Source: Gammaproteobacteria bacterium
GTDB taxonomy: Bacteria; Pseudomonadota; Gammaproteobacteria; Pseudomonadales; Halieaceae
Direction: 5' to 3'
Assembly: GCA_030427485.1 (NCBI GenBank)
Contig: JAUICG010000005.1
Coordinates: 1-64,000, forward strand
Length of the DNA: 64,000 nt
Part shown: piece by piece, positions 28,295 through 37,355 of the stretch
Layout of the letters: the number at the start of each line of letters is the position of its first letter
How positions within the stretch are numbered: the stretch's first letter is position 1
Notes under the pieces: generated by a model
Told to the model about the DNA's origin: nothing
What the model saw: the letters and a program-made list of their open reading frames with translations, nothing else
Database searches by the model: none
Translations under genes and position numbers: made by a program

Positions 28295-29542
28295 ATGGTG
28301 TTCCACCCCAGCTTTCCCAGACTAGCCGCAGGCCTTGTTCTCATGGCGGGCTTTGCCTCCCTGACAGGTACATCGGTGCATGCACTGGATCTGGCCGCCG
28401 AGGCGCGCCGGCTCGTCGGGGCGGGCCAGGGCGTGCAGGTGGAGACGGCGGACGGACGGGTCCTCGTCTCGGAAGCGGGCGCGCTCGCCGTCCACCCCGC
28501 CTCGGTCTCAAAGATTCCGACGACCCTCGCGCTGCTGCGTGAACTCGGCCCGGATCACCGCTTTGAGACCCGCTTCCTCGCGGACGGGTCGATCCGTTCG
28601 GGTAGCATCACCGGGCCGCTTGTCATCCGTGCAGACGGCGACCCGTATTTTGTCGACGAGAACGCGCTCCTGGTGTCGGAAGCGTTTCGACAACTCGGGC
28701 TCCGCGAGGTGAAGGGAGACCTCATCGTGGAAGGTCAGCTTATCTTCAACTGGAAGGTTGACGCGGTCGCCCCGCGCCTTCGCCGCGCCTTCGAAGGCAA
28801 TGTCGCGGCAGCCGCATGGGAGGCAGTCCGCGCGTCCGGGAACGCGATGATTGATGCCAGCGGTGGGATGCCCCGCCTGCAATTCACGCAACCATTCGCT
28901 AGTGCCGCCGGCCCCGAAACGCTACTCGTCACCCACCTATCGCAGCCGCTGCGCTACATGTTGAAGGCGCTGAATGGCTACTCGAATAACATCTTCGCGC
29001 CGCTCGCGGAATCGGTCGGTGGTATCGGGGCCGTGCAGGAGGAGATCCGGGACCTGCTGCCGCCCGGGTACCGCGAGGAGATTGTGTTGGGCGACGGCGC
29101 CGGCGCCCACGGCGCGAACCGTATGAGCCCGCGCGCGACGGTTGCGATCCTCCGTGCGCTCAAGTCCGAACTGTCGGGCTACGGCCTCGACTTCACGAGT
29201 GTCATGCCAGTCGCCGGCATCGACGAGGGCACGCTGAAAAAGCGGCTTGCGGGGCCGAACGGCGAGGGGTTTGTCGTGGGGAAAACTGGGACCTACGGCG
29301 ACTATGGCGCGTGCGCTCTTATCGGAGCGCTGCGGACAAAGAACGGGCTTGTCTATTTCGCGATCCTGAATCACGGGGTCCCGATCGTGGAGGCGCGTCG
29401 GCGCCAGGATGCCTACGTGCGCGTGTTGATAGCCGAGTTGGGAGCACTGCCGTGGGCCTATCGGCGCGACGATACGCTGGCCTTTACACGCGCTGAAGTC
29501 GTGATCGCCGACACGCGGACGACGGCGGCGCACGGCCGCTGA
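28295..29542 (+). CDS. D-alanyl-D-alanine carboxypeptidase, PBP4/DacB-like (S13)
   Basis: 415 residues with a signal peptide (LAAGLVLMAGFASLTGTSVHA). The three penicillin-binding motifs are SVSK (Ser about 71), YSNN and KTGT. The order and the insertion between SxxK and SxN match S13 peptidases, which trim peptidoglycan in the periplasm. It is shorter than E. coli DacB (about 477), with a reduced insertion. Monocistronic. Confidence 0.8.
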   Translation: MVFHPSFPRLAAGLVLMAGFASLTGTSVHALDLAAEARRLVGAGQGVQVETADGRVLVSEAGALAVHPASVSKIPTTLALLRELGPDHRFETRFLADGSIRSGSITGPLVIRADGDPYFVDENALLVSEAFRQLGLREVKGDLIVEGQLIFNWKVDAVAPRLRRAFEGNVAAAAWEAVRASGNAMIDASGGMPRLQFTQPFASAAGPETLLVTHLSQPLRYMLKALNGYSNNIFAPLAESVGGIGAVQEEIRDLLPPGYREEIVLGDGAGAHGANRMSPRATVAILRALKSELSGYGLDFTSVMPVAGIDEGTLKKRLAGPNGEGFVVGKTGTYGDYGACALIGALRTKNGLVYFAILNHGVPIVEARRRQDAYVRVLIAELGALPWAYRRDDTLAFTRAEVVIADTRTTAAHGR

Positions 29543-29603
29543 AGCGCAAGGAAAGCTCCTTTGCGTAAGTGGCGGACGCCGCCGGGTTATCCGCCGCTTG
29601 TCG

Positions 29604-29804
29604 TCACGCCCGGTCTCTTCGGCTCTGCCCGGCTTTCCCGCTGCGGCGCGGTTTTTCGTCAATGCGCACCAGTACCGGCTGCGGGTAGAATCGGGGCATG
29701 CACTCCCGTTGCCATGCCCTGAGCACACCGTACATCGCGGCGAGGCCCGGAAGGCGCAAAAGCCCGCGTTCCGTGTCCCGCTGCAGTTGATCGTCAGTAG
29801 TCAT
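29604..29804 (-). CDS. Small hypothetical protein downstream of HPF-like gene
   Basis: 66 residues, starting MTTDDQLQRDTERGLLRLPG, basic at the C-terminus. A strong ribosome site AGGAGGG lies about 8 bp before ATG 29804, which argues that the frame is real. It begins 84 bp after the HPF-like gene on the same strand and may share its transcript. No family recognised. Confidence 0.5.
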   Translation of the reverse strand: MTTDDQLQRDTERGLLRLPGLAAMYGVLRAWQRECMPRFYPQPVLVRIDEKPRRSGKAGQSRRDRA

Positions 29805-29888
29805 TGTCGTGTCCCTCCTGATTTGGCAAGTTAATGCTGGTGTTCACCGCCCGGCGCGCCGGACTGGCGTATAAGGCTGATCGACAGG

Positions 29889-30257
29889 TTAACGACCGGC
29901 GCCAACCGCTTCGGGCAGCACCAGGGCGACTCTCAGTCGTTCCCTCAGCTGCCTGGCGCGGGGCTTCGACAGTTTGCGACGAACACTGTGGGCCGCTTTG
30001 CGCACCGCGCGGTCTATGGCGTCGTACATATCCGGCTGTACATCCTGCGCGAACACACTGCGGCGCCGTGGCAGCGCCACATGCACTGCGCAGCGCTTGT
30101 CTGCGCCGCCCCTGGGGCCGTTGATATCGCACAATTTGACGCTAATGGCGCGCAGGCTATCGCGACGGTCACCCAGTGCCATATCAATACGATGCTTGAC
30201 GTAGGCCTCCAACGATTCCGTCAGGTCGAAACCCCTGGCCTGTATCTGAATGCTCAT
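29889..30257 (-). CDS. HPF/RaiA-family ribosome hibernation factor
   Basis: 122 residues. Starts MSIQIQARGFDLTESLEAYVKHRI, the beta-alpha opening of the sigma-54 modulation/ribosome-associated fold, followed by ISVKLCDINGPRGGADKRCAV and a second helix (DMYDAIDRAVRKAA). It has only the short N-terminal domain plus a basic tail. Such proteins bind the 30S decoding region in stationary phase. Confidence 0.82.
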   Translation of the reverse strand: MSIQIQARGFDLTESLEAYVKHRIDMALGDRRDSLRAISVKLCDINGPRGGADKRCAVHVALPRRRSVFAQDVQPDMYDAIDRAVRKAAHSVRRKLSKPRARQLRERLRVALVLPEAVGAGR

Positions 30258-30462
30258 GGTGTCGTTCTCCCGGTTGGCTGGGGGAGAGTGTACAAATACA
30301 TGCGGACAAGAAAATTCGAATGTTCTTTATCGATAGTTCGATATATCCGATCTTTGATTCAGCCGCCGCCCCGCGCTCAAGCGCACCGGCCCGCTTGCCG
30401 GTAACCGGCGCGATGCTATCATGCAGGTCGGCCCCCAGTTGTGACCGCCAGAGGCGCACCCG

Positions 30463-30966
30463 ATGAACCTGAACACATCCCTCGTCCAGCGATTGCGCGT
30501 CGCGCTGGTTGACAGCGGCCGGCTCGCGCCGGACACCGCGACAAGCGCCGGGCAACCGGCGGGACCGGACGTGCACGCCGCCGCGCTGGAGCGCATCTAC
30601 CCCTTCGCGGAAACGCTGTACCTCGTAATGATGATCGACGGTGAGGCGGACGCCGCCGAAGTGGACGCGATTCACGGCGCGATCCGCATCCTCAGCAACG
30701 GGCTGCTGGCGGACAGTGCATTGGAAGCGATTCTTGAGCGCTGCCGGGAACGCGCAGCCCTGCGCGGCGCCGGCGCCTGTTTGCAGGAGATCGGCGCGCG
30801 CCTCTCCTCTGATCGCCTGGACCGGGAGACGGCCTTCACGCTGGCGGCCGCCGTCGCGATGGCAGACGATGAGCTGCGCAGCGCCGAGTCGGCGTTGATT
30901 GACGATATCTGCGAGTGGTTCGGGATCTCAGGCAAGCGCGCCCGGGTCCTGCTGCAGGACGCCTGA
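30463..30966 (+). CDS. TerB-like (tellurite resistance / COG3793-type) helical protein
   Basis: 167 residues, all helical and acidic. LYLVMMIDGEADAAEVDAI and FTLAAAVAMADDELRSAESALI form the two DG/DD-bearing helical repeats typical of TerB-like domains, which bind metal through Asp/Glu. ATG 30463 chosen. It ends 3 bp before the convergent phosphoesterase gene. Confidence 0.75.
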   Translation: MNLNTSLVQRLRVALVDSGRLAPDTATSAGQPAGPDVHAAALERIYPFAETLYLVMMIDGEADAAEVDAIHGAIRILSNGLLADSALEAILERCRERAALRGAGACLQEIGARLSSDRLDRETAFTLAAAVAMADDELRSAESALIDDICEWFGISGKRARVLLQDA

Positions 30967-30969
30967 TGC

Positions 30970-31848
30970 TCAGTCAGACTGCGGCAGCAGCACCTCGACA
31001 AATTCCAGCCCGTCTGCGGTGATACGCAACTCCACATGGTGACGCACGACATCGCCTCCGGTGCTGTAAATCCGGGGCACCCGCGCGGCATTCACATAGA
31101 CCACTTCGTCGTGTTGTCGCTGCCAGGGGCGTTCCTCGCCCTGCCGGGTGCGCAGGTGCATGTGCCCGGCGATCACCGCCAGCACCGTGCGGCCCTGCGC
31201 ACGCGCGTAGTCCACAGCCGCGGCAAGATCCGTGTCGCCCCAGTCGCCGCCGCCCGGCTTGAAATCACAGCCCCAGATATCCGCCGGCTCGCCGCCCAAC
31301 CCGACCGGGCCGTTGTGGGCGAGGAATATGATCTCGCCGGCGGCGCCGTCCACCAGCGCCCGTAAACGCGACTCGGATTCCGCGAGCGAGTTGATGCCGT
31401 AGGTCTGCGCCATGTAGTCCGGGAAGGTCAACTCCGGGCCGCCCATGCTGTGGGGCCGCCCGGCGATCAGGCTGATCTCGCGGCCTTGCACGACGATGCG
31501 GTGGTGGCTATAACCACACAGTGAAACGGCGCCGGCGGCGGACTGACCGGTGATGGCGAGAATCTCGTTGAGTCCCTGCTGGTGGTTCAGCTCGACCGCG
31601 AGGCGCTCTATGTCGACAGTGTCGTTGTTGCCCGGCATGACCAGCGCGCGCTGGCGCAGCCGCGCGATCAGGCGCGCCATCCGGATGCAGCTGTCCGGGG
31701 TGCCGCCGCCGAGGTCGCCGGTGAAAAACAGGAGGTCGTACCCACGCGCGGCGATCTGGCGCACGTCCGTCTCGTCCCAATGCGTGTGCAGGTCGCCGAC
31801 GATGCCCATACGGAACACATCGCCGTCAGCTGGAATGGTCTCGTTCAT
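30970..31848 (-). CDS. Calcineurin-like metallophosphoesterase
   Basis: 292 residues, no signal peptide, so cytoplasmic. Metal-site motifs in order: GDLHTHW, GDLGGG, GNND, AHNG and GHMHLRT. These define a binuclear phosphoesterase. Related stand-alone bacterial and plant-type proteins are annotated as TIGR04168-like; substrate unknown. Divergent from nothing nearby; 232 bp of unremarkable sequence separate it from the next gene. Confidence 0.85.
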   Translation of the reverse strand: MNETIPADGDVFRMGIVGDLHTHWDETDVRQIAARGYDLLFFTGDLGGGTPDSCIRMARLIARLRQRALVMPGNNDTVDIERLAVELNHQQGLNEILAITGQSAAGAVSLCGYSHHRIVVQGREISLIAGRPHSMGGPELTFPDYMAQTYGINSLAESESRLRALVDGAAGEIIFLAHNGPVGLGGEPADIWGCDFKPGGGDWGDTDLAAAVDYARAQGRTVLAVIAGHMHLRTRQGEERPWQRQHDEVVYVNAARVPRIYSTGGDVVRHHVELRITADGLEFVEVLLPQSD

Positions 31849-32080
31849 CGGTCGGTGAGTACAGGCGTTGTTATGGTGGGATTTACGTTACACAAAGCGG
31901 GAGGCCTTGCCAATCGCCGATCGTGACCCATCACCTGATCGCCAGCCGCTGAACATTCGGAAAACCCTCAGACAGGATTTGTGTATTGCAGCCAGTGCTT
32001 AGCGGTACCGTGTTCATTGTTTCCGCTTTGCTTCGACTGAGTACCGGGCCTCTTCGTCGCGCTGAGCCGGTGTAGCGCCG

Positions 32081-32575
32081 TCAAAGCCACAGTAAAACAA
32101 GCATCAACGCGACGCTGACCAGGGACGCCAGAGCCGTTCTGAACGAGTTCCATCGGTTCCAGCGGTGCTCGAAGTCACGTCGGGACGACCTCAGCGCGGC
32201 TTCATCCATTGCATCGGCATCCAGTGATTGCAGTTTGTTGTTCAGCGGGACGTTGATCCTGAACGTGGGCAACTGGACGCCCAGGCCGTAGACCAGCGCT
32301 GCCACGACAACGACTGCGCGCGCCATGCCTTCGAGCTGCAGGATGCCCACCACAGCAGCAACAACCAGCGCCACCAGGGACCCCATCCAGACCAGTACAA
32401 ACACGGGCTGGCCGGCCTGGATGACGCCGTCGATGACCTGGAAGGCGCGGATAAACTCCCTGTCTCCGAGCTTGCCGATGCCGGGCATTACCACGGTTGC
32501 GAAGGCGAACACGAATCCCGCTGTTAAAGCGCACAGTAAAGTCGCGAGGATCAGGATAGGTTCCAGTAACGTCAT
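32081..32575 (-). CDS. DUF1772 (anthrone oxygenase-like) membrane protein
   Basis: 164 residues from ATG 32575, which has AGGAG about 8 bp upstream. Four hydrophobic segments surround the signature VPLNNKLQSLD and FEHRWNRWNSFRT. It lies 78 bp after the NmrA-like gene on the same strand, so the two are probably cotranscribed. Some family members are fungal anthrone oxygenases; the bacterial role is unknown. Confidence 0.8.
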   Translation of the reverse strand: MTLLEPILILATLLCALTAGFVFAFATVVMPGIGKLGDREFIRAFQVIDGVIQAGQPVFVLVWMGSLVALVVAAVVGILQLEGMARAVVVVAALVYGLGVQLPTFRINVPLNNKLQSLDADAMDEAALRSSRRDFEHRWNRWNSFRTALASLVSVALMLVLLWL

Positions 32576-32653
32576 GATTCGGTCTCCTATTGTGGCTGGA
32601 ATGAACTTCAGGAGGAGCAAGGGCGCTGCGCCTCGGCCGCGCCCTTCACCCTC

Positions 32654-33508
32654 TCAAGCGGCGTTGTTCCAGAGGCCGGACTGCGCAATTTCCTGCGCGT
32701 AGTGGCTAAAGTCCCTGGGTTCCCGACCGAGAGCACGCTGCACACCGTCTGCAAGGTAGGCATTGCGGCCATCCAGCACCGTCGCGAAAAGATAGTCTAG
32801 CATCCACACCACGTCCCGGGGGGCGCCGGATTCAGCAACTCCCTCGACGAATGCTTCGTGGGGTACCGGTACGTACGCGATCGCCCGGCCGGTTGCTGCC
32901 GACAGTTCCTCCGCGATGTCAGTCAGCGTCAGCATGCGCGGCCCCGTCACTTCATAGAGCTGGCCGGCGTGGCCTGGCTGGGTCAGCGCAACCACCGCAA
33001 CCTCCGCGATGTCGTCGACATCGACATAGGGCTCCGGCGTAGACACATCGGGCAGCGTGATCTGGCCGGCCTGTACCATCTCGACGAATGCGCCCTCCGA
33101 AAAGTTCTGGTTGAACCAGCTCGCCCGCACGATGGTCCAGTCGATGCCGCCATTCTGGACGATCGCCTCGCAGGCCTGGGCTTCCTTTTCACCGCGTCCG
33201 GAAAGCAGCACCAGGTGTTTCACGCCAGCCGCCCGTGCCCGGCGGACCAGCTCGCTGATCGCATCGGTGGCGCCGGGCATCGCCAGGTCGGGCGCGTAGT
33301 TGATATAGATCCTGCTCACGCCTTCGAGACAGGCATCCCAGGTTGTGGCGTTATTCCAGTCGAAAGCGGGCGCGGCTGTTCGTGAGCCGATTCTAACGGG
33401 TAGGCCCAGGTTTTTGAGGGAAGAAACGATGCGGCGGCCGGTCTTGCCGGTTGCGCCCAGCACAAGGACGAGTTCACGATTGTTTGCTGTGTTGACGTGT
33501 GTGTTCAT
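32654..33508 (-). CDS. NmrA-like NAD(P)-binding oxidoreductase/sensor
   Basis: 284 residues. The Rossmann motif LVLGATGKTGRRIV starts near residue 14, followed by HLVLLSGRGE, WTIVRASWFNQNFSE and YVDVDDIAEVA, typical of NmrA/azoR-like SDR proteins without the usual YxxxK. GGAG precedes ATG 33508. It is divergent from the AraC gene, its likely regulator. Confidence 0.88.
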   Translation of the reverse strand: MNTHVNTANNRELVLVLGATGKTGRRIVSSLKNLGLPVRIGSRTAAPAFDWNNATTWDACLEGVSRIYINYAPDLAMPGATDAISELVRRARAAGVKHLVLLSGRGEKEAQACEAIVQNGGIDWTIVRASWFNQNFSEGAFVEMVQAGQITLPDVSTPEPYVDVDDIAEVAVVALTQPGHAGQLYEVTGPRMLTLTDIAEELSAATGRAIAYVPVPHEAFVEGVAESGAPRDVVWMLDYLFATVLDGRNAYLADGVQRALGREPRDFSHYAQEIAQSGLWNNAA

Positions 33509-33680
33509 GTGATTTCTCCAGTAGTTTTGTTAACGTGCAAGGCTATAGTCGCAAGCGAACGGGTTCGTTTCTTGACCGGTCCTGCCAATCTATTGGCGGG
33601 AAGCGCCAAACAGGCTCCCGGGCCGCGACCTTGCGAGTTCCAGTTAACGACCTGGTATTTGGTGTCATGCGGGTATCAAG

Positions 33681-34691
33681 ATGAGCCAGATAACATCTCT
33701 GTATGTCTACAAAGCCGTCGGACAGTCAAACCCCGGCATTGATAACGCTGACCTCGTCGAACGGCTGGGGCTTGACCCCACGGGTCCTGTCGACCCGACC
33801 AGGATGGTGTCGTCGACGGCGTATTACGACTTCCTTGCCGAACTCGCCGACCGGGATCCCGATGGTGTTGCACTCCCCCTGCGTATCGGTGCCACCATGC
33901 GCAGCGACGACTACGGCGCTTTTGGTCTTGCCTGGAAATCCGCGCCGAATCTGCGCGGCTCATTCGCCAGAGCGGTGCGCTATGGCCATGTGCTTGGCAA
34001 TGCGGAGACCTATTCTGTTGAGACAGCCGCCGACGGGCTGTTCTTCAGCCTGGATAAAGCGGGCGATGGTCGCATGGGGATGCTGCTGTCAAATGAAGCA
34101 AGCCTGTCCGCGGTCGATACCATCAGCAGAGAAGTGAGCACCGGCAAGTTCGCACCCCAGGCGGTCCATTTCAAGCATGCGCCAAGGGGCGATACCGCCG
34201 TATACGAAGCACATTTCGGCTGCCCGGTGCACTTTGAATCCGGCCGCGACGCCCTGCTGGTCAGCGAAGAAAGTATCGATGTCACAAACAAGCTCGGCGA
34301 CGAGACCATCGCCGGTTTTTTCGATGCGCACCTGGAGCAGCACCTTGCATCGCTCAAACCGGAGAGCAACCTGGAACTTCAGGTACGACGCGCCGTGGCA
34401 AGTGCGCTGAGTGAGGGTGTACCCACGGTGTCGTCCATCGCCTCGGGACTCGCGATGAGTGCTCGAACGCTGCAGAGGCGACTATCCGAACAGGGTCACT
34501 CGTTCCAGGGTGTTGTTGATGCGTCCAGGAAAGAGCTTGCTCTGCGCCTGCTGTACGAAACGGATTACAGTCTCGCCGAGGTGGCCTTCCTGACTGGATT
34601 TGCCGAACAGAGCGCCTTTACCCGGGCTTTCAGGCGCTGGTCTGGCCAGACTCCGCGTTCCTATCGATTGAGCGCCCGCGCGCCCGATTAG
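33681..34691 (+). CDS. AraC-family transcriptional regulator (OruR/ArgR-like)
   Basis: 336 residues. The N-terminal part matches the arabinose-binding-like sensor of OruR-type regulators (SAPNLRGSFARAVRYGHVL), and the C-terminal about 100 residues hold two helix-turn-helix units (TVSSIASGLAMSARTLQRRL and SLAEVAFLTGFAEQSAFTRAF). Divergent from the NmrA/DUF1772 pair with 172 bp between, so it probably controls them. Confidence 0.9.
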   Translation: MSQITSLYVYKAVGQSNPGIDNADLVERLGLDPTGPVDPTRMVSSTAYYDFLAELADRDPDGVALPLRIGATMRSDDYGAFGLAWKSAPNLRGSFARAVRYGHVLGNAETYSVETAADGLFFSLDKAGDGRMGMLLSNEASLSAVDTISREVSTGKFAPQAVHFKHAPRGDTAVYEAHFGCPVHFESGRDALLVSEESIDVTNKLGDETIAGFFDAHLEQHLASLKPESNLELQVRRAVASALSEGVPTVSSIASGLAMSARTLQRRLSEQGHSFQGVVDASRKELALRLLYETDYSLAEVAFLTGFAEQSAFTRAFRRWSGQTPRSYRLSARAPD

Positions 34692-34709
34692 TGCAGTGGA
34701 GCGTCAGGC

Positions 34710-35669
34710 TTACCGAGCCGGGCTAGCGCGGACGCGCGCGTTGGTTTTAACGCGCTGCGGCATTGCGACAGCACCAGGCAGTTCCGCCTGGAGAAATTCC
34801 TTCAAGGCTGTAACGGGTGCGGTAAACCCGCTTCTTCGCGGCATGAGCATGCTGAGGTTCGCCCTGCCCGCATGCCATTCCGGTAACACCCGGACTAACT
34901 GGCCGGATGCCAACTCATTGCGGCAGGTGTAGGCGGGCAACGCGACGATGCCGAGGCCTTCGCGCGCAGCCTGCTTCAGGGTGGCCATGTCCTCGCTCTT
35001 GAACCTGGGCGTGATGTGCATGTCCTCTTTGCTGCCGGAGCTATGCTCCAGCCGCAAGCGGTCTCCCGTTGTCTGCCACCCCAGGGCGAGTGTCGCATGG
35101 TCCACGAGGTCGGACGGCGCTCCGACCGGCTTTCGGTCGGCTGCATAGTCTGGCGAGGCAAACAGGTTCCACTCCACCACGGCCAGCACGCGCTGTATCA
35201 ATGTCGAATCCGGTAGTGGGCCGGTGTGTCCGCGAATCGACAGATCAACGCCGGAGGCGATCAGGTCAATGTTCCGGTTGCTGACTTGCTGGAATACGGT
35301 GACCTGAGGGTTGTCCTGCAGAAAGCGGGTGAGGAGTTCTCTCAGAGCAAACTGGGCGACCCCCACCGAGCAACTTAAGCTTACCGTGCCGGACAGGGTG
35401 TTCTTTTTCCGTTTCAACTCAGTTTCCGCGATCTCTATATCGTCCACGGCGGCGCGAGCATGGCGGTAGAACACGTCGCCCAGTTCGGTGAGCCTGAATT
35501 GGCGCGTCGTTCGTTGAATCAGGCTGGCGTCCAGGCGCTCCTCCAGCTGCGCGATATGCCGGCTGATGCGGGACTTGGGTATTCCCAGCGCACTGGCGGC
35601 ACGCGTGAAGCCCCCTTTCTCGACGACATGCACAAAATAGTAATAGTCGTTCAGGTCGATGGATGCCAT
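34710..35669 (-). CDS. LysR-family transcriptional regulator
   Basis: 319 residues. N-terminal winged helix (YFVHVVEKGGFTRAASALGI, RISRHIAQLEERL) and a substrate-binding-like domain. Its start faces the start of the pirin gene 122 bp away, a common LysR-pirin arrangement, so it probably controls the pirin gene. The C-terminus is extended by a basic Arg-rich tail. Confidence 0.92.
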   Translation of the reverse strand: MASIDLNDYYYFVHVVEKGGFTRAASALGIPKSRISRHIAQLEERLDASLIQRTTRQFRLTELGDVFYRHARAAVDDIEIAETELKRKKNTLSGTVSLSCSVGVAQFALRELLTRFLQDNPQVTVFQQVSNRNIDLIASGVDLSIRGHTGPLPDSTLIQRVLAVVEWNLFASPDYAADRKPVGAPSDLVDHATLALGWQTTGDRLRLEHSSGSKEDMHITPRFKSEDMATLKQAAREGLGIVALPAYTCRNELASGQLVRVLPEWHAGRANLSMLMPRRSGFTAPVTALKEFLQAELPGAVAMPQRVKTNARVRASPAR

Positions 35670-35791
35670 GGAGTGTGCACGCCCTTTTGTTCTATTTATG
35701 GAATTATAAGTCCCGATTTTGGCTCTTCAAGTTCTAGTTGTCCTGTTTTTATACTTTTACCGTACTCAACTGAACGGCAGGAGGTAGCGAA

Positions 35792-36697
35792 ATGAACACG
35801 ACGAATGCTGCGATTGATCTTTCAAACGGCCTTGTAGCGCAAGATATGGCAACAGTTTCAGAACCATTGGCTGGTGCCGAACTCTCCGTGGGCGGTGGCT
35901 TCAATGCCCAAAGCTTCCGCGCCAGCGACATCGGAGCGCTGATGGACCCGCTGGTAATGGTTGATCATTACGTGATGACAGAGCCCACCTTCGGCGCTCA
36001 CCCCCATGCCGGGATGTCCGCAGTCACATTGTTATTCGAGGATAGCGAGGGCCGTTTTCGCAACCGTGATTCACTGGGGAATGATTTTGATCTGCAACCG
36101 GGTGATCTGTACTGGCTCAAAGCGGGTAGCGGCGCGGTTCACGATGAGTCTCCCCGCACGAATTCCCGGATCCACGGATTGCAGGTGTTCGTCAATATGC
36201 CGGAATCCCGGCGCTTCGACGCGCCGGCGTCCCTCCTTGTGCGTGCCGCTGATATGCCGGTGATCGAGAACGACAAGTACCGCGTCAAAGTCGCCCTGGG
36301 TGAATCGCATGGCGTAACAGGCGCGACCTCGCCGTCGATCCCGATGACGGTACTGGACGGACGTATTCAACCCGGCGGGCGTTTTTCGCACGACACGAAC
36401 ACCAATCGGGGAGTTTGGGTTCACGCAATCGACGGAGACCTGAAAGTCATCGTCGGGGAGGACGTGCGGTCTCTTGAGACCGGCCAGGCGGTAGCCATCA
36501 GCGCAGCAACGGGTGCGGCACTTCACCTGGTGAACCCGACCAGCGAGCCGGTGCGTTTTGCGTTGTTTGATGGTCAGCGGATTAACGAGGCCTACGTTCA
36601 GGATGGACCCTTCGTGATGGGATCAAAGGATCAGATAGCGAAGATCAAGGCTGCCTACGCGGCCGGTCGGCTGGGGGATATAGAAGATCGTGATTAG
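35792..36697 (+). CDS. Pirin family protein (cupin, quercetinase-like)
   Basis: 301 residues, two cupin halves. The first has HPHAGMSAVT and GSGAVHDE, the His and Glu metal ligands of pirins; the usual HPHRG is HPHAG. GGAGG lies just upstream of the ATG. Pirins include quercetin dioxygenases and redox-related proteins; the role here is unknown. Divergent from the LysR gene. Confidence 0.9.
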   Translation: MNTTNAAIDLSNGLVAQDMATVSEPLAGAELSVGGGFNAQSFRASDIGALMDPLVMVDHYVMTEPTFGAHPHAGMSAVTLLFEDSEGRFRNRDSLGNDFDLQPGDLYWLKAGSGAVHDESPRTNSRIHGLQVFVNMPESRRFDAPASLLVRAADMPVIENDKYRVKVALGESHGVTGATSPSIPMTVLDGRIQPGGRFSHDTNTNRGVWVHAIDGDLKVIVGEDVRSLETGQAVAISAATGAALHLVNPTSEPVRFALFDGQRINEAYVQDGPFVMGSKDQIAKIKAAYAAGRLGDIEDRD

Positions 36698-36857
36698 GCA
36701 GCAAGCATAATTCAAACAATCAGACAGCCATAAACGAAAATGCTCACAACCCCGAGCCACCGAATTACAACAATGCCGCATCAGTCTTCGTTCATCGTCG
36801 GTCAGCGAAAACGAACCGGGCGCAGGACGGCGATGGATGTGGCGGCATTGGGATGTA

Positions 36858-36935
36858 TGGTGCCCAGAAACAGAATCGATCCGGCAGCCGCCGCTGTGCC
36901 GACACGGGGATTTCCAGTTCGGCTTGGGTAACTGG
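36858..36935 (-). repeat. Damaged copy of the tRNA-Phe 3' half (candidate att site)
   Basis: The text TGGTGCCCAGAAACAGAATCGA at about 36858 matches the tRNA-Phe at 46584 with one mismatch, and CCGACACGGGGATTT resumes after an extra about 18 bp. So the last about 40 nt of a tRNA-Phe are duplicated here with an insertion. It has the same orientation as the intact tRNA gene about 9.7 kb to the right. Such partial copies mark the far end of elements integrated into a tRNA. The flanking non-coding stretch 36698-37355 holds nothing else I recognise apart from the repeat described separately. Confidence 0.6.
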
Positions 36936-36982
36936 AATTCATTTGATTTCAGATATATAGGATGCTTGCCCCACTCCCAGTT

Positions 36983-37062
36983 GTGACGCAATGACACTAC
37001 TTGATACAACAGGGTACCTAGTAACGCCACAGTTGAGGTTACATAAACTCGTTATGACATGG
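36983..37062 (+). repeat. Divergent direct repeat, copy 1 (upstream of the FkbM gene)
   Basis: About 80 bp aligned by eye at roughly 65-70% identity with 38441-38520. It includes a conserved TAACG...CGTTA dyad, and a 19-bp exact match (36883-36901) lies about 100 bp upstream. Copies are in the same orientation and bracket the methyltransferase gene. Confidence 0.45.
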
Positions 37063-37355
37063 CGGATGTCTCGATGAACTTGCCGCGCAGGGTTCTCCGG
37101 CTTAGACTTCAGCCGGAGCCCTGTGGACATGGCATTGGTCAGATCCATGCACCGCTGCCATATCCTGGAGACTGGTAATGACAGTTACTGATTAAAATAC
37201 CCGACAGCGAATCAGGAAGCGGGAAGACAGGCAGAAAACTTCAAACTACTCGATTATCCGGCATTTGGGTTGGGTCAATATGAGATGAAAATCCCAGGGT
37301 CGTTTATAAGTGCAAATCTTCAACGTGTTTTTATTGGGAGACAACTGAACTCAAA

